From: Egibacter sp.
GTDB taxonomy: Bacteria > Actinomycetota > Nitriliruptoria > Euzebyales > Egibacteraceae
DNA length: 64,000 nt
NCBI GenBank assembly: GCA_003553795.1
Contig: PWFH01000015.1
Location: 1 to 64,000 of the forward strand
Direction of reading: 5' to 3'
A program made the translations under genes and the position numbers. Below, in pieces: positions 1 through 7,035 of this stretch. The first letter of the stretch is position 1, and each line of letters starts with the position of its first letter. The notes under the pieces were generated by a model that worked only from the letters and a program-made list of their open reading frames with translations, searched no databases and was not told where the DNA came from.

Positions 1-71
1 AGATCCGATCAGGCTGCCGAGGGGCGGCGCCCGCAGGGCCCCGACTGGTCACCGTCCCGGAAGGAGTGCTC

Positions 72-338
72 ATGCGCGCAACCCTCGCTCAGACGATGCT
101 CGCCGTCGCCGCCCGTCGCCATCTCGCCGCAGTCGATCTCCGCCATGCCCTCGAGCGCCTCGGTCCACGCTTGCGTGACGACACCGGTGCCCAGGCCGCC
201 GAGTACGCGATGCTGGGCGGCGTGAGCGCCGCGGCGTGCAGCGCCCTCATGGTGCTGCTGCGCAACAAGGACACGCTCTCGCGCGTCATCGAGGCGGTCC
301 TGACCGCCCTCGGCAAGTTCATCGGCTCGTGGTTCTAG
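72..338 (+). CDS. Flp-type pilin (DUF4244-like)
   Basis: An 88-residue protein ending in a hydrophobic helix, the usual build of small Flp/Tad pilins. The processing-like signature G-AQAAEY (a Gly, four residues, then Glu-Tyr) lies about residue 40, just before the hydrophobic segment. In known Flp pilins a prepilin peptidase cuts after that Gly and the hydrophobic part polymerises. A GTG at 66 is also in frame, but AAGGAG at 61-66 overlaps it and sits 5 nt before the ATG at 72, so 72 is preferred. It is followed by TadE-like and TadG-like genes. The TadA/B/C machinery would lie upstream of the window and is not seen. Confidence 0.8.
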   Translation: MRATLAQTMLAVAARRHLAAVDLRHALERLGPRLRDDTGAQAAEYAMLGGVSAAACSALMVLLRNKDTLSRVIEAVLTALGKFIGSWF

Positions 339-364
339 CGCCGCTCGGGGGCACGCCGGCGGGC

Positions 365-739
365 GTGCCCCCACCCGTGCCCTCTCGGGCAGGCGAGCGC
401 GGCAGCCAGTCGCTCGAGCTCGCGATGGCCCTGCCCGCCGCCCTCGTCGTCGTGCTCCTCGTCGTCCAGGCCGGCGTGCTCGGCGCCGACGTCGTCGCCG
501 CGCAGGGCCTCGCCCGCGACGCGGCGAGGACCGCGGCGGTGGGTGACGCAGACGACGTCGCCGCGCTCCTCGACGAGGCGGCCGGAGCGCGGGAGGTCGA
601 GGTGGAGCTCGAGCCGCCCAGTCCCGAGGCCGGGGAGCCGGTCACGGTGTCGCTGCGGCTGCGCAGCCGCGCCTTCGGCAACCTCGGGCGCAGCGTGTGG
701 CTGCCAGCCCGGGCGACGATGCGCGCGGAGGCGCCGTGA
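365..739 (+). CDS. TadE-like minor pilin / pilus assembly protein
   Basis: About 124 residues: a short basic N-terminus with an SLELAMALP motif, one transmembrane helix, then a small extracytoplasmic beta-rich domain. A Glu at the start of the helix is the hallmark of TadE pseudopilins. The start is uncertain: GTG at 365 and GTG at 377 are both in frame, and upstream extension would run into the pilin gene. Its TGA stop overlaps the GTG of the next gene (GTGA), so the two are translationally coupled. Known role of the family: envelope component of the Flp/Tad pilus. Confidence 0.7.
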   Translation: MPPPVPSRAGERGSQSLELAMALPAALVVVLLVVQAGVLGADVVAAQGLARDAARTAAVGDADDVAALLDEAAGAREVEVELEPPSPEAGEPVTVSLRLRSRAFGNLGRSVWLPARATMRAEAP

Positions 740-1665
740 GCCCCCGGGAGGAGGGCAGCGCCGCGCTGCTCGTCGTGCTCGGCGCCACGCTGCTCTCGGT
801 GCTCGGCCTCGCGGCGATCGTCGCGGCCACTGACCTCGCCGGGGCGACCGCACGGGCCTCGGCGGCCGCCGACGCGGCCGCGCTCGCCGCCGCCGCCCGC
901 TCTCCGCTCGTCGGCGGCGAGGGTGACCCGCGGGATGCCGCCGAGCGCCTGTCGCAGGCCAACGGCGCCGAGCTCACCGCGATCGACGAAGGCGCCTGGC
1001 CGCGGGAGGTCAGCGTCACCACGGGGGTGGCCCCCCGCGTGCGCCTCGTCGACGTGGTCCTCGGCGTCGTGGCCGTCGAGGCCACCGCCGCGGTCGTGCC
1101 GGGCGCGCCGATCCCGGCCGGCGAGCTCGCCGAGCACGCGCCGCCGCGGCACGCCGGGCCCGGCGGGGGCGACGGGGCGCTGTCCTGGCCGGTGCGTGGG
1201 ACGGTGACGAGCCCCTTCGGCTGGCGCGTCCACCCCGTCCACGGCGACCGGCGCTTCCACCAGGGCCTCGACGTCGGGGCGCCGCACGGCACGCCGATCC
1301 GCGCCGCGGGCGACGGCGTCGTCGTCGCCGCGGGCCGTCGCGGCGGCTACGGCCTGCTCGTCGACATCGCCCATCACGACGGGCGCCTCACGCGCTATGC
1401 CCACGCCTCGTCCCTCGCGGTGGCCGTCGGCGCCGAGGTGCGCCGCGGTGAGGTCATCGGGCGGGTCGGCGCGACCGGCACCGCCACCGGCCCTCACCTG
1501 CACTTCGAGGTCCACGAGGGCGGTCGGCCCGTCGACCCGCGGACGCGCCTGCCGCGGCGGGCCCGCGTAGGCGGTGTCCGTCTCGGCGGCGGCGGTCGGG
1601 GCCGGTACGCCGCGAGACCCGAGGAGGCGACCCGCGCCGCAGGCCGCCCACGTCCGGTGGCGTGA
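736..1665 (+). CDS. Membrane-anchored M23 (LytM) peptidase with TadG-like N-terminus
   Basis: A 309-residue protein starting at the GTG that overlaps the previous stop. Residues about 8-30 form one transmembrane segment preceded by PREEGSAALL, which resembles the start of Rv3654c/TadG-like proteins that usually follow TadE. Residues about 150-275 are a LytM domain with FHQGLD (first His and Asp of the zinc site), YAHAS and GPHLHFEVH (HxH). Such domains cut peptide cross-links of peptidoglycan. The fusion of the TadG-like anchor to a peptidase suggests local wall opening for the pilus or the secretion genes that follow. The basic C-terminal tail after the peptidase domain is low-complexity. 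Confidence 0.8.
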   Translation: MSPREEGSAALLVVLGATLLSVLGLAAIVAATDLAGATARASAAADAAALAAAARSPLVGGEGDPRDAAERLSQANGAELTAIDEGAWPREVSVTTGVAPRVRLVDVVLGVVAVEATAAVVPGAPIPAGELAEHAPPRHAGPGGGDGALSWPVRGTVTSPFGWRVHPVHGDRRFHQGLDVGAPHGTPIRAAGDGVVVAAGRRGGYGLLVDIAHHDGRLTRYAHASSLAVAVGAEVRRGEVIGRVGATGTATGPHLHFEVHEGGRPVDPRTRLPRRARVGGVRLGGGGRGRYAARPEEATRAAGRPRPVA

Positions 1666-1666
1666 G

Positions 1667-4600
1667 GTGGTGGCGGCCGCGGTGGGCAGCGTCTGGGTCG
1701 TGCTCGACGACGACGGTGAGGAGCGCGAGGTCGAGCTCACCCTCGGTGGGGCCGAGGCGACGGTGGCCGACCTCCTCGCCGCCGCACTCGGGGCGGAGGG
1801 AGCCCGGCGCCCCGGCGTCGCGGTCGGGGGCCGCCGCGCCGGAGGGGAGGTGCGACTCACCGAGCTCGGGTTGCACGACGGCTGCGTCGTCGCCCTGCTG
1901 CCGGCCGGTGCCGACCTCGACGGCCACGATCGGCGCGCCGCCGATGGGCTGGGAGGGGTCGCCGGGCAGGAGTCCGGGCCGCAGGTCGCGGTGGCAGGAG
2001 GGCTCAGCGCCGGTGCGTGGCAGCCCATCGGCGCCGGCTGCGTCGTGGGGCGGGACCCCGGCGTCGATCTCCGCGTCTGCGACGCGACGGTCTCGCGGCG
2101 CCATCTCCGGCTCGAGGCGGTCGGCGCCGGTGTCGAGGTGGAGGAGCTCGGCTCCCGCAACGGGACCTGGCGCGGCGACGAGCCGCTCGGTGAGACCCCG
2201 CGACCCCTCGAGCTGCCGGCCTCGCTGCGGCTCGGTGCGACGACCCTGCGGCTGCTGCCCGGCAGGCCGCAGGACCGCCCCCGCGGGTGGGGTGCGACGT
2301 CGGTGCGGGTGTTCAACCGTCCGCCGCGCGCCGCCGCGCCGGCCGAGCCCGACGTCGTCGCCGCGCCGGAGCCGCCGGCGGCGCCGGAGGCCAGCCGCGC
2401 GCTCAACCTCGCGGCGATCATCGCGCCGCTGCTGCTCGGCGCCGCGCTCATCGCCCTGTACCGCGAGCCCCGCTTCGCGCTGTTCATGGCGTTGGCACCG
2501 GTCATGGCGCTCGCGACGTGGTGGTCGTCCCGGCGGCGTGCGCGGCGCCAGAGCGCGAAGGGGGAGCGCGCGCTACGGGCGACGCTCGAGCGCTTCGACG
2601 CCGCGCTCGGTCGTGCCGCCGGACTCGAGCGCGCGCGGCGCGCGACACTGCTGCCTGACCTCGCCGAGGTCGTCCGGCGAGGCTGTGAGCCGAGCGTGCG
2701 GCTGTGGGAGCGCCGCGGCGGCGACGACGACGCCCTGCGGCTGCGGGCCGGGACCGGGCCGGTGCCCTGGCAGCCGCCGGTCAGCGGCCTCGACCGCCTC
2801 GACGAGGCGACCCTGGCCCGGGCCGAGGGCTGTCTCGCGCGCCACCGCGTCCTGCCCGGCGCCCCCGTCGAGGTCGACCTGCGCGACGGCGGGGTCGTCG
2901 GCGTCGTCGCCGAGCGCGCCACCGCGCGGGCCGTGGCGCGGGCCCTGCTCGCCCAGGCGGTGGTGCATCACGGCCCCGCCGACCTCGGGCTGGCCGTGCT
3001 CACCGACGAGGCCCCCGCCTGGGACTGGGCGGCGTGGCTGCCGCAGCTGCGTGCGGAGGGCGCCGGCGGTGGCCTCGCCGTCGGGGCTGGGCGGGCCGAG
3101 GCGCTGCTGACCGGGCTCCTCGAGACCGCCGGGCGCGCGGCGGGGCAGCCGACGGCAGGAGGGTCCCCGGTGCGCACCCGGCTGCTCGTCGTCGACGACC
3201 CGGCGCTGCTCAGCGGCCGCGACGGCGCGCTGCGCCGGGTCCTCGCGGCAGCCGCGGGCCCGGTGGCCGGGATCGTCCTCGCGCCCACGGCCGACGCGTT
3301 GCCGGCGGTGACCTCGACGGTGCTCGAGGTCGACGGCGCCCAGGGGCTCGCGCGGCTCTCCCGGCCGAGGGCCGGCGTGCGCCTCGACGACGTCGTCGTC
3401 GACGGGCTCAGCGAGCCGCTGGCCCGCCGTCTCGCGCGGGCGCTCGCCGGCTGCGAGGACCCCGAGCACGCCCCGGCCGCAGGCGGCCTGCCCGCGCAGG
3501 TCCGGCTCGGTGGGCTGCTCGGCCTCGAGGGTGGCGGCTCGCTCGCCGAGCGGCTCGCGGCCCGCTGGCGCGTCGCTGGCGACGACCCGCCGCCGGCGCT
3601 GCCGCTCGGGCTCGCCCGCGGGGGCCCCGTCGTCGTCGACCTCGTCGCCGACGGGCCGCACGCCCTCGTGGGCGGCACGACCGGGGCCGGCAAGTCCGAG
3701 CTGCTGCGCACCCTGCTGGCGGGACTCGCCGCGGGTTCGAGCCCCGCCCACCTCGTCGCCGTGCTCATCGACTACAAGGGCGGCAGTGCCTTCGACGCCT
3801 GCGCCCGGCTGCCCCACGTCGTCGGGCTCGTCACCGACCTCGACGGCCACCTCGCCGAGCGCGCCCTGCGCTGCCTCGAGGCCGAGCTGCGGCACCGCGA
3901 GACGCTGCTGCGCGCCGCCGGCTGCGAGGACCTCCGCGCCTACCGTGCCGCCGGCTCGCCCGAGGGGGCGCTGCCGCGCCTCCTCGTCGTCGTCGACGAG
4001 TTCGCCACCCTCGCCGCCGAGCTGCCCGATTTCCTCGGCGCGCTCGTCGGGATCGCCCAGCGCGGCCGCAGCCTCGGGGTCCACCTCGTGCTCGCGACGC
4101 AGCGGCCCTCGGGGTCGATCAGCGCGGCGATCAAGGCCAACACCAACCTGCGGATCGCGCTGCGGGTGCAGGACGCCCAGGACGCCGTCGACGTCGTCGG
4201 CACGCCCGAGGCCGCCGGCCTGCCCCGCGAGCGGCCCGGACGCGCCTGTGCGCGCTTCGGGCCCGGCGAGGTCGTCACCCTGCAGACCGCGTCGGTGAGC
4301 CTGCCGGCGGCCGCGTCCGACGGTCCCCGGGTGCGGCTGCGGCCCCGGCCGGGCCCGCGCGGTGCCCCCGGCGACGTCGACGGCCCCGACGGCCCCCGCG
4401 GCCCCGACGGCCCCCGCGGCCCCGACGGTGCCGAGCATCCCGCTGGAGGGCTCGTGGGTGAGCGTGCTCGTGACGTCGACGACCTCGTCGAGGCCGCACG
4501 GGCCGCGGCGATCGCCGCGGACCTCCTGCCCTCGCGCTCCCCATGGCTCGAGATGCTGCCCTCCCGGCTCGGGCCCGAGGATCTCGTGCCCGCCGACGAC

Positions 4601-5989
4601 GCCGGCGAGGTCGTCTTCGCCCTTGGCGACGACCCCGACCGGCAGCGGCGCGTCGGGGTCGGCTGGCGTCCCGACGACGGCCACCTCGCGATCCTCGGCA
4701 TGGTCGGCAGCGGCACGTCGACGGCGCTGCGCTCGCTCGCGGCGGCGTTGGCGCGCGCGCACGAGCCGTCGGCGTTGCACCTCTACGGCCTCGACGCCGG
4801 TGGCGGTGCGCTCGGCGGCCTCGAGGCCCTGCCGCACTGCGGCGCGGTGGCCTCCGCCGCCGAGCCGGAGCGCCAGCTGCGCGTCGTGCGGCGGCTGCGC
4901 GCCGAGGTGACGCGGCGACGCGCGCGTGAGGGTGGCGCCGCGGGCCTGCCGCGGGTCGTCGGCCTCGTCGACGGGCTCGGCGCCCTCCTCGACGCCTTCG
5001 AGGCCCCCGAGCTCGGCGACGCCGGCGAGGACCTGCGCCGGGTCCTCGCCGACGGGCCCGCCGTGGGCGTCGTCCTCGCCCTGGCCGCCGACCGGCCCGG
5101 CGCGCTGCCCTCCCGGCTCGCTCCGCTCGTCGGCGAGCGGCTCCTGCTGCGGCTGCCCGATCCGGGCGAGTACGCCGCCGCGGGGCTGCGCCCCCGGGAG
5201 GTGCCCGAGCTGCCGCCGGGCCGGCTCGTGCGCGCCAGTGACGGGCTCGTGGCCCACGTCGCCGAACCCGGCGACCTCACCGCGCTCGCTGCGCGCCTGC
5301 CCACCGCGGCCGGCGGCCCCGCGCCGGTCGGCGTGCTGCCCGAGCGGCTGCCCGCCGGGGCGGTGCCCGCCGAGGGCGACCTCTCCGCTGGGCTCGACGT
5401 CGCGGTGGGACTGCGCGACGACGATCTCGCCCCAGCGCGTCTCGTCCTGCGTGCGGGCACCCACGCGCTCGTGGCCGGTCCGCCGCGCAGCGGCGTGTCG
5501 AGCGCCCTGTGCGCCCTCGCGGAGCGCCTGCGGGCGGGCGCGGCCGACCTCGTGCTCGTCGGTGTGGCCGGGCCGCGCTCACCCCTGCGCGACTGCGAGG
5601 CGCTCGACGCGGTCGGCCCGGCCGATGACCTCGCGGGGGTCCTCACCGCCGCAGCCACCGACCCACGGGGCTGGGTCGTCCTCGTCGACGATGCGCCAGG
5701 GGTCGACCATCCCGCGCTCGTCACGCTCGCCCGGCAGGCCCCACCCGGGCTGCACCTCGTTGCGGGCGCGCGCAGCGAGGACCTCCGCCGCGCCTACCAC
5801 CACTGGACGCGGGAGCTGCGCGCGAGCCGTTGCGGGCTGCTGTTGCGCCCGGACCTCACCGCCGACGGCGACCTCCTCGGGGTGCGCCTACCGCGGCGCA
5901 CCGCCCTGCCGCTGCTGCCCGGGCGGGGGTTCCTCGTCGTCGAGGGCCGCGCCGATCTCGTCCAGGTCGCGCTGCCGCAGGCGCGCTGA
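1667..5989 (+). CDS. FHA-FtsK/SpoIIIE ATPase, EssC/EccC-like (type VII secretion motor)
   Basis: About 1440 residues. Order: a beta-strand-rich N-terminal part (1-90), an FHA domain (about 125-170; GRDP, SRRH, GSRNGTW), a Pro/Ala linker, two transmembrane helices (about 245-288), a canonical FtsK domain (Walker A GGTTGAGKS at about 669-677; Walker B VVVDEF near 772), a GPD/GPR collagen-like linker (about 904-926), then two further ATPase-like domains whose P-loops lack Lys (GMVGSGTST near 1008, GPPRSGVSS near 1269). Three tandem domains behind a two-helix anchor and FHA match EssC of type VII systems rather than the DNA pump FtsK; there is no gamma domain. Start: GTG 1667 (GTG 1670 also possible) lies just after the upstream TGA. 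An in-frame GTG at 1574 would add 31 low-complexity residues inside the peptidase gene and is less likely. Confidence 0.78.
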   Translation: MVAAAVGSVWVVLDDDGEEREVELTLGGAEATVADLLAAALGAEGARRPGVAVGGRRAGGEVRLTELGLHDGCVVALLPAGADLDGHDRRAADGLGGVAGQESGPQVAVAGGLSAGAWQPIGAGCVVGRDPGVDLRVCDATVSRRHLRLEAVGAGVEVEELGSRNGTWRGDEPLGETPRPLELPASLRLGATTLRLLPGRPQDRPRGWGATSVRVFNRPPRAAAPAEPDVVAAPEPPAAPEASRALNLAAIIAPLLLGAALIALYREPRFALFMALAPVMALATWWSSRRRARRQSAKGERALRATLERFDAALGRAAGLERARRATLLPDLAEVVRRGCEPSVRLWERRGGDDDALRLRAGTGPVPWQPPVSGLDRLDEATLARAEGCLARHRVLPGAPVEVDLRDGGVVGVVAERATARAVARALLAQAVVHHGPADLGLAVLTDEAPAWDWAAWLPQLRAEGAGGGLAVGAGRAEALLTGLLETAGRAAGQPTAGGSPVRTRLLVVDDPALLSGRDGALRRVLAAAAGPVAGIVLAPTADALPAVTSTVLEVDGAQGLARLSRPRAGVRLDDVVVDGLSEPLARRLARALAGCEDPEHAPAAGGLPAQVRLGGLLGLEGGGSLAERLAARWRVAGDDPPPALPLGLARGGPVVVDLVADGPHALVGGTTGAGKSELLRTLLAGLAAGSSPAHLVAVLIDYKGGSAFDACARLPHVVGLVTDLDGHLAERALRCLEAELRHRETLLRAAGCEDLRAYRAAGSPEGALPRLLVVVDEFATLAAELPDFLGALVGIAQRGRSLGVHLVLATQRPSGSISAAIKANTNLRIALRVQDAQDAVDVVGTPEAAGLPRERPGRACARFGPGEVVTLQTASVSLPAAASDGPRVRLRPRPGPRGAPGDVDGPDGPRGPDGPRGPDGAEHPAGGLVGERARDVDDLVEAARAAAIAADLLPSRSPWLEMLPSRLGPEDLVPADDAGEVVFALGDDPDRQRRVGVGWRPDDGHLAILGMVGSGTSTALRSLAAALARAHEPSALHLYGLDAGGGALGGLEALPHCGAVASAAEPERQLRVVRRLRAEVTRRRAREGGAAGLPRVVGLVDGLGALLDAFEAPELGDAGEDLRRVLADGPAVGVVLALAADRPGALPSRLAPLVGERLLLRLPDPGEYAAAGLRPREVPELPPGRLVRASDGLVAHVAEPGDLTALAARLPTAAGGPAPVGVLPERLPAGAVPAEGDLSAGLDVAVGLRDDDLAPARLVLRAGTHALVAGPPRSGVSSALCALAERLRAGAADLVLVGVAGPRSPLRDCEALDAVGPADDLAGVLTAAATDPRGWVVLVDDAPGVDHPALVTLARQAPPGLHLVAGARSEDLRRAYHHWTRELRASRCGLLLRPDLTADGDLLGVRLPRRTALPLLPGRGFLVVEGRADLVQVALPQAR
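4382..4428 (+). repeat. 18-bp tandem repeat encoding a collagen-like linker
   Basis: The unit GGCCCCGAC recurs at 4382, 4400 and 4418 with an exact 18-base period. It encodes DGPRGP repeats between the first and second ATPase domains of the EssC-like protein. It is coding and in frame, so it alters linker length in whole units. Confidence 0.85.
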
Positions 5990-6067
5990 CCGCCGGCCCG
6001 GCGTGTCGGGCGACGCCGGCGGCGGTCGTCCACAGGCGGCGCCGGCCGATTCGGCCTCGGCGTCGGC

Positions 6068-6104
6068 CCGTGGGGCACCGTGGCCGACGCGAGGTGCCCC
6101 ACGG
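6068..6104 (+). terminator. 12-bp perfect hairpin between the ATPase and WXG genes
   Basis: CCGTGGGGCACC at 6068-6079 is the exact reverse complement of 6093-6104, with a 13-nt loop. No T-run follows. It lies in the 170-base gap between the ATPase stop and the WXG-like gene. It could terminate or attenuate transcription, or be an RNA processing site that lets the small genes be expressed at a different level. Nothing else was recognised in this gap apart from the Shine-Dalgarno sequence near 6150. Confidence 0.5.
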
Positions 6105-6159
6105 CTGCGGGCCGGCGGGCACGAGACGACCGCCGCGCCGCGGCGGGAAGGGGGACACG

Positions 6160-6657
6160 ATGAGCGCACGGATCGGCGGCAACCTCGAGGACATCGGCCG
6201 CACCGCCGGGATCATGACCGACACCGGCACCGCCGCCACGGCCGCGAGCGAGGAGGCCACGGCGGTGGCCGCGCGCATGGAGGGCGAGCTCGACGCCGCG
6301 ACGACGACGCTGCGGACCCACGTCACGGGCGTTGCCGACGAGCTGCGCACGCGCATCAACCAGGCCAAGGAGCGGCTCGGGGCCACCGACTGGGAGGGGC
6401 AGAGCCGGGCGGCCGCCGACGCCGCCGAGGCGCGGCTGTCCGGGGAGGTCGACCGCGTCCTCGCCGATGCGCTCGCGAGCGTCGACGCCTACAAGCACTT
6501 CATGCTCGCCCGCGCCGAGGAGTTCGTCGCCCAGGTGCAGGGGGAGTTCGGCGGCGTCATGGCCGACGTCGACGCGAGCTATCAGGAGCTCGCGACGGCC
6601 TCGCGGACCTTCGCCGAGCAGCTCGAGGCCGCGGACCGCTCGATCGCCTTCCGGTAG
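6160..6657 (+). CDS. WXG100-like helical protein, candidate type VII substrate
   Basis: A 165-residue, almost entirely helical, Ala/Glu-rich protein without a signal peptide. It carries W-E-G at residues 78-80, in the turn between two predicted helical stretches, the defining feature of WXG100 proteins, although it is longer than the usual 100 residues. The ATG at 6160 follows a strong purine-rich ribosome site (GGGAAGGGGG). Position directly after the EssC-like ATPase supports a role as its substrate or partner. No clear C-terminal YxxxD export signal was seen. The family call rests on motif, composition and context only. Confidence 0.55.
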   Translation: MSARIGGNLEDIGRTAGIMTDTGTAATAASEEATAVAARMEGELDAATTTLRTHVTGVADELRTRINQAKERLGATDWEGQSRAAADAAEARLSGEVDRVLADALASVDAYKHFMLARAEEFVAQVQGEFGGVMADVDASYQELATASRTFAEQLEAADRSIAFR

Positions 6658-6663
6658 CGCCCG

Positions 6664-7032
6664 GTGGGCCGCGGTGCCGTCCATCCCGGGGCCGAGCCGC
6701 CGCGCTTCCGGTTCCCCTTCGCCGAGGCCTCGGCGGCGATGGCTTCGGTGAGCGCGCTCATCGACGAGATCGACCTCGCCGTCCGCCTTCACGAGGACGC
6801 CGCCGCGGCGGTGCGGCCCGGCTTCGAGGGCCTGGCCCGGGAGCGCTTCGACCGCGACCTCGAGGCTGCCCTCGACGAGCTGCGACGGCTGCGGCGCCTG
6901 CTCGCCGCCGACCTCGGCGACCTCGGCGACGACCTCGACGAGGCGCGTCGCCGCGCGGAGGCCGCCGAGGAGGCGCGGCGGCGCTGGCGGGCGGACCTGC
7001 GGCGCTGGCGCGCCGAGCAGGACGCCCGGTGA
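6664..7032 (+). CDS. Small coiled-coil protein, possible partner of the WXG-like protein
   Basis: A 122-residue protein with a GTG start 6 nt after the preceding stop. Residues about 25-122 are charged heptad-like helix (runs of DEARRRAEAAEEARRR type) with no signal peptide or membrane segment. It contains FEG rather than WxG. Its length, helical nature and position resemble the second small protein often paired with WXG100 genes. I do not recognise a specific family. Confidence 0.5.
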   Translation: MGRGAVHPGAEPPRFRFPFAEASAAMASVSALIDEIDLAVRLHEDAAAAVRPGFEGLARERFDRDLEAALDELRRLRRLLAADLGDLGDDLDEARRRAEAAEEARRRWRADLRRWRAEQDAR

Positions 7033-7035
7033 GCC

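Noticed and set aside
1-71. Tail of an upstream coding region
   Set aside because: All three forward frames are open over these few bases, so the sequence cannot show which, if any, is coding.
319-2922. An 867-codon minus-strand frame opposite the LytM and FHA/FtsK genes
   Set aside because: Arg/Ser/Pro-rich shadow; the plus-strand proteins have recognisable domains throughout.
1667-5989. Chromosomal DNA translocase FtsK
   Set aside because: FHA domain, only two membrane helices, three ATPase modules and no gamma domain do not fit FtsK.
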